Assembly (NCBI RefSeq): GCF_002505485.1
Contig: NZ_DAVG01000066.1
Coordinates: 1-42,823, forward strand
Reading direction: 5' to 3'
Length of the DNA: 42,823 nucleotides
Source: Methanosarcina sp. UBA5
Lineage (GTDB): Archaea; Halobacteriota; Methanosarcinia; Methanosarcinales; Methanosarcinaceae
Both the position numbers and the translations under genes were made by a program. Under the pieces are notes generated by a model. The model saw only the letters and a program-made list of their open reading frames with translations. It did not search any database and had not been told where the DNA came from. Shown piece after piece: positions 42,804 to 42,823 of this stretch (within the stretch, counting starts at the first letter, position 1; every line of letters starts with the position of its first letter).

Positions 42804-42823
42804 CAACCGTTGCGCCGGTTGAT
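42804..42823 (-). repeat. 20-bp inverted repeat, right copy
   Basis: Exact reverse complement of 35024-35043, reaching the last base of the window. The full extent to the right is not visible. Confidence 0.9.

Overview
The window reads as chromosomal DNA of a methanogenic archaeon of the genus Methanosarcina. The main evidence is a complete fpo operon for the membrane part of F420H2 dehydrogenase, genes for the deazaflavin precursor FO (cofG and two cofH) with cofC, a Cam-type gamma carbonic anhydrase, archaeal RadA, archaeal-type phosphopantetheine adenylyltransferase, and archaeal lipid enzymes. Spacers are AT-rich and ribosome binding sites of the GGTG / GGAGG type are common. The species was not determined.

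Layout. 1-5.4 kb: the start of a secreted low-complexity repeat protein (running off the left edge), a transglutaminase-like protein, phosphoglycolate phosphatase, RadA, PPAT, a small unknown protein and an endonuclease IV-like TIM barrel. 5.6-9.5 kb: a DUF378 membrane protein and a cobalt/nickel ECF-type transporter (cbiM-N-Q-O, minus strand). 10-13.5 kb: a decayed transposase, a 14-repeat HEAT protein with a zinc ribbon, and a dolichol-kinase-like membrane protein. 13.6-16.8 kb: three exported proteins in a row (carbonic anhydrase lipoprotein, beta-propeller, NlpC/P60 protein). 17-18.5 kb: a scrap zone with a truncated second copy of fpoO and a broken MNT/HEPN toxin-antitoxin pair. 18.9-29.2 kb: the fpo operon in order A-B-C-D-H-I-J1-J2-K-L-M-N-O on the minus strand. 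30-36 kb (plus strand): a small ferredoxin and a CrtI-like flavoprotein, cofG, two tandem cofH genes, a block of non-coding repeats, and cofC. 36.3-37.8 kb: an amino-acid permease (minus). 38.5-42.7 kb (plus): a TetR regulator, tetraether lipid synthase (Tes), a ferredoxin and geranylgeranyl reductase.

How the genes work together. CofG/CofH make FO and CofC activates phospholactate for the F420 tail. F420H2 then feeds the Fpo complex, which reduces methanophenazine and pumps protons. The Tes-ferredoxin-GGR block finishes archaeal membrane lipids by saturating and cross-linking isoprenoid chains. The ferredoxin-CrtI pair between fpo and cofG has the same ferredoxin-plus-flavoprotein layout as the GGR pair; its substrate is unknown, and an isoprenoid, possibly the methanophenazine side chain, is a reasonable guess.

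Most notable points: cofG has no ATG, GTG or TTG upstream of its radical-SAM cysteines; the MNT/HEPN remnants lie between the real fpoO and a truncated fpoO copy; two ferredoxin/isoprenoid-flavoprotein pairs occur in one neighbourhood; several families of short tandem repeats are present. No tRNA, rRNA or CRISPR array was seen. All functional calls come from reading the sequence and recalling protein families; no search was run.
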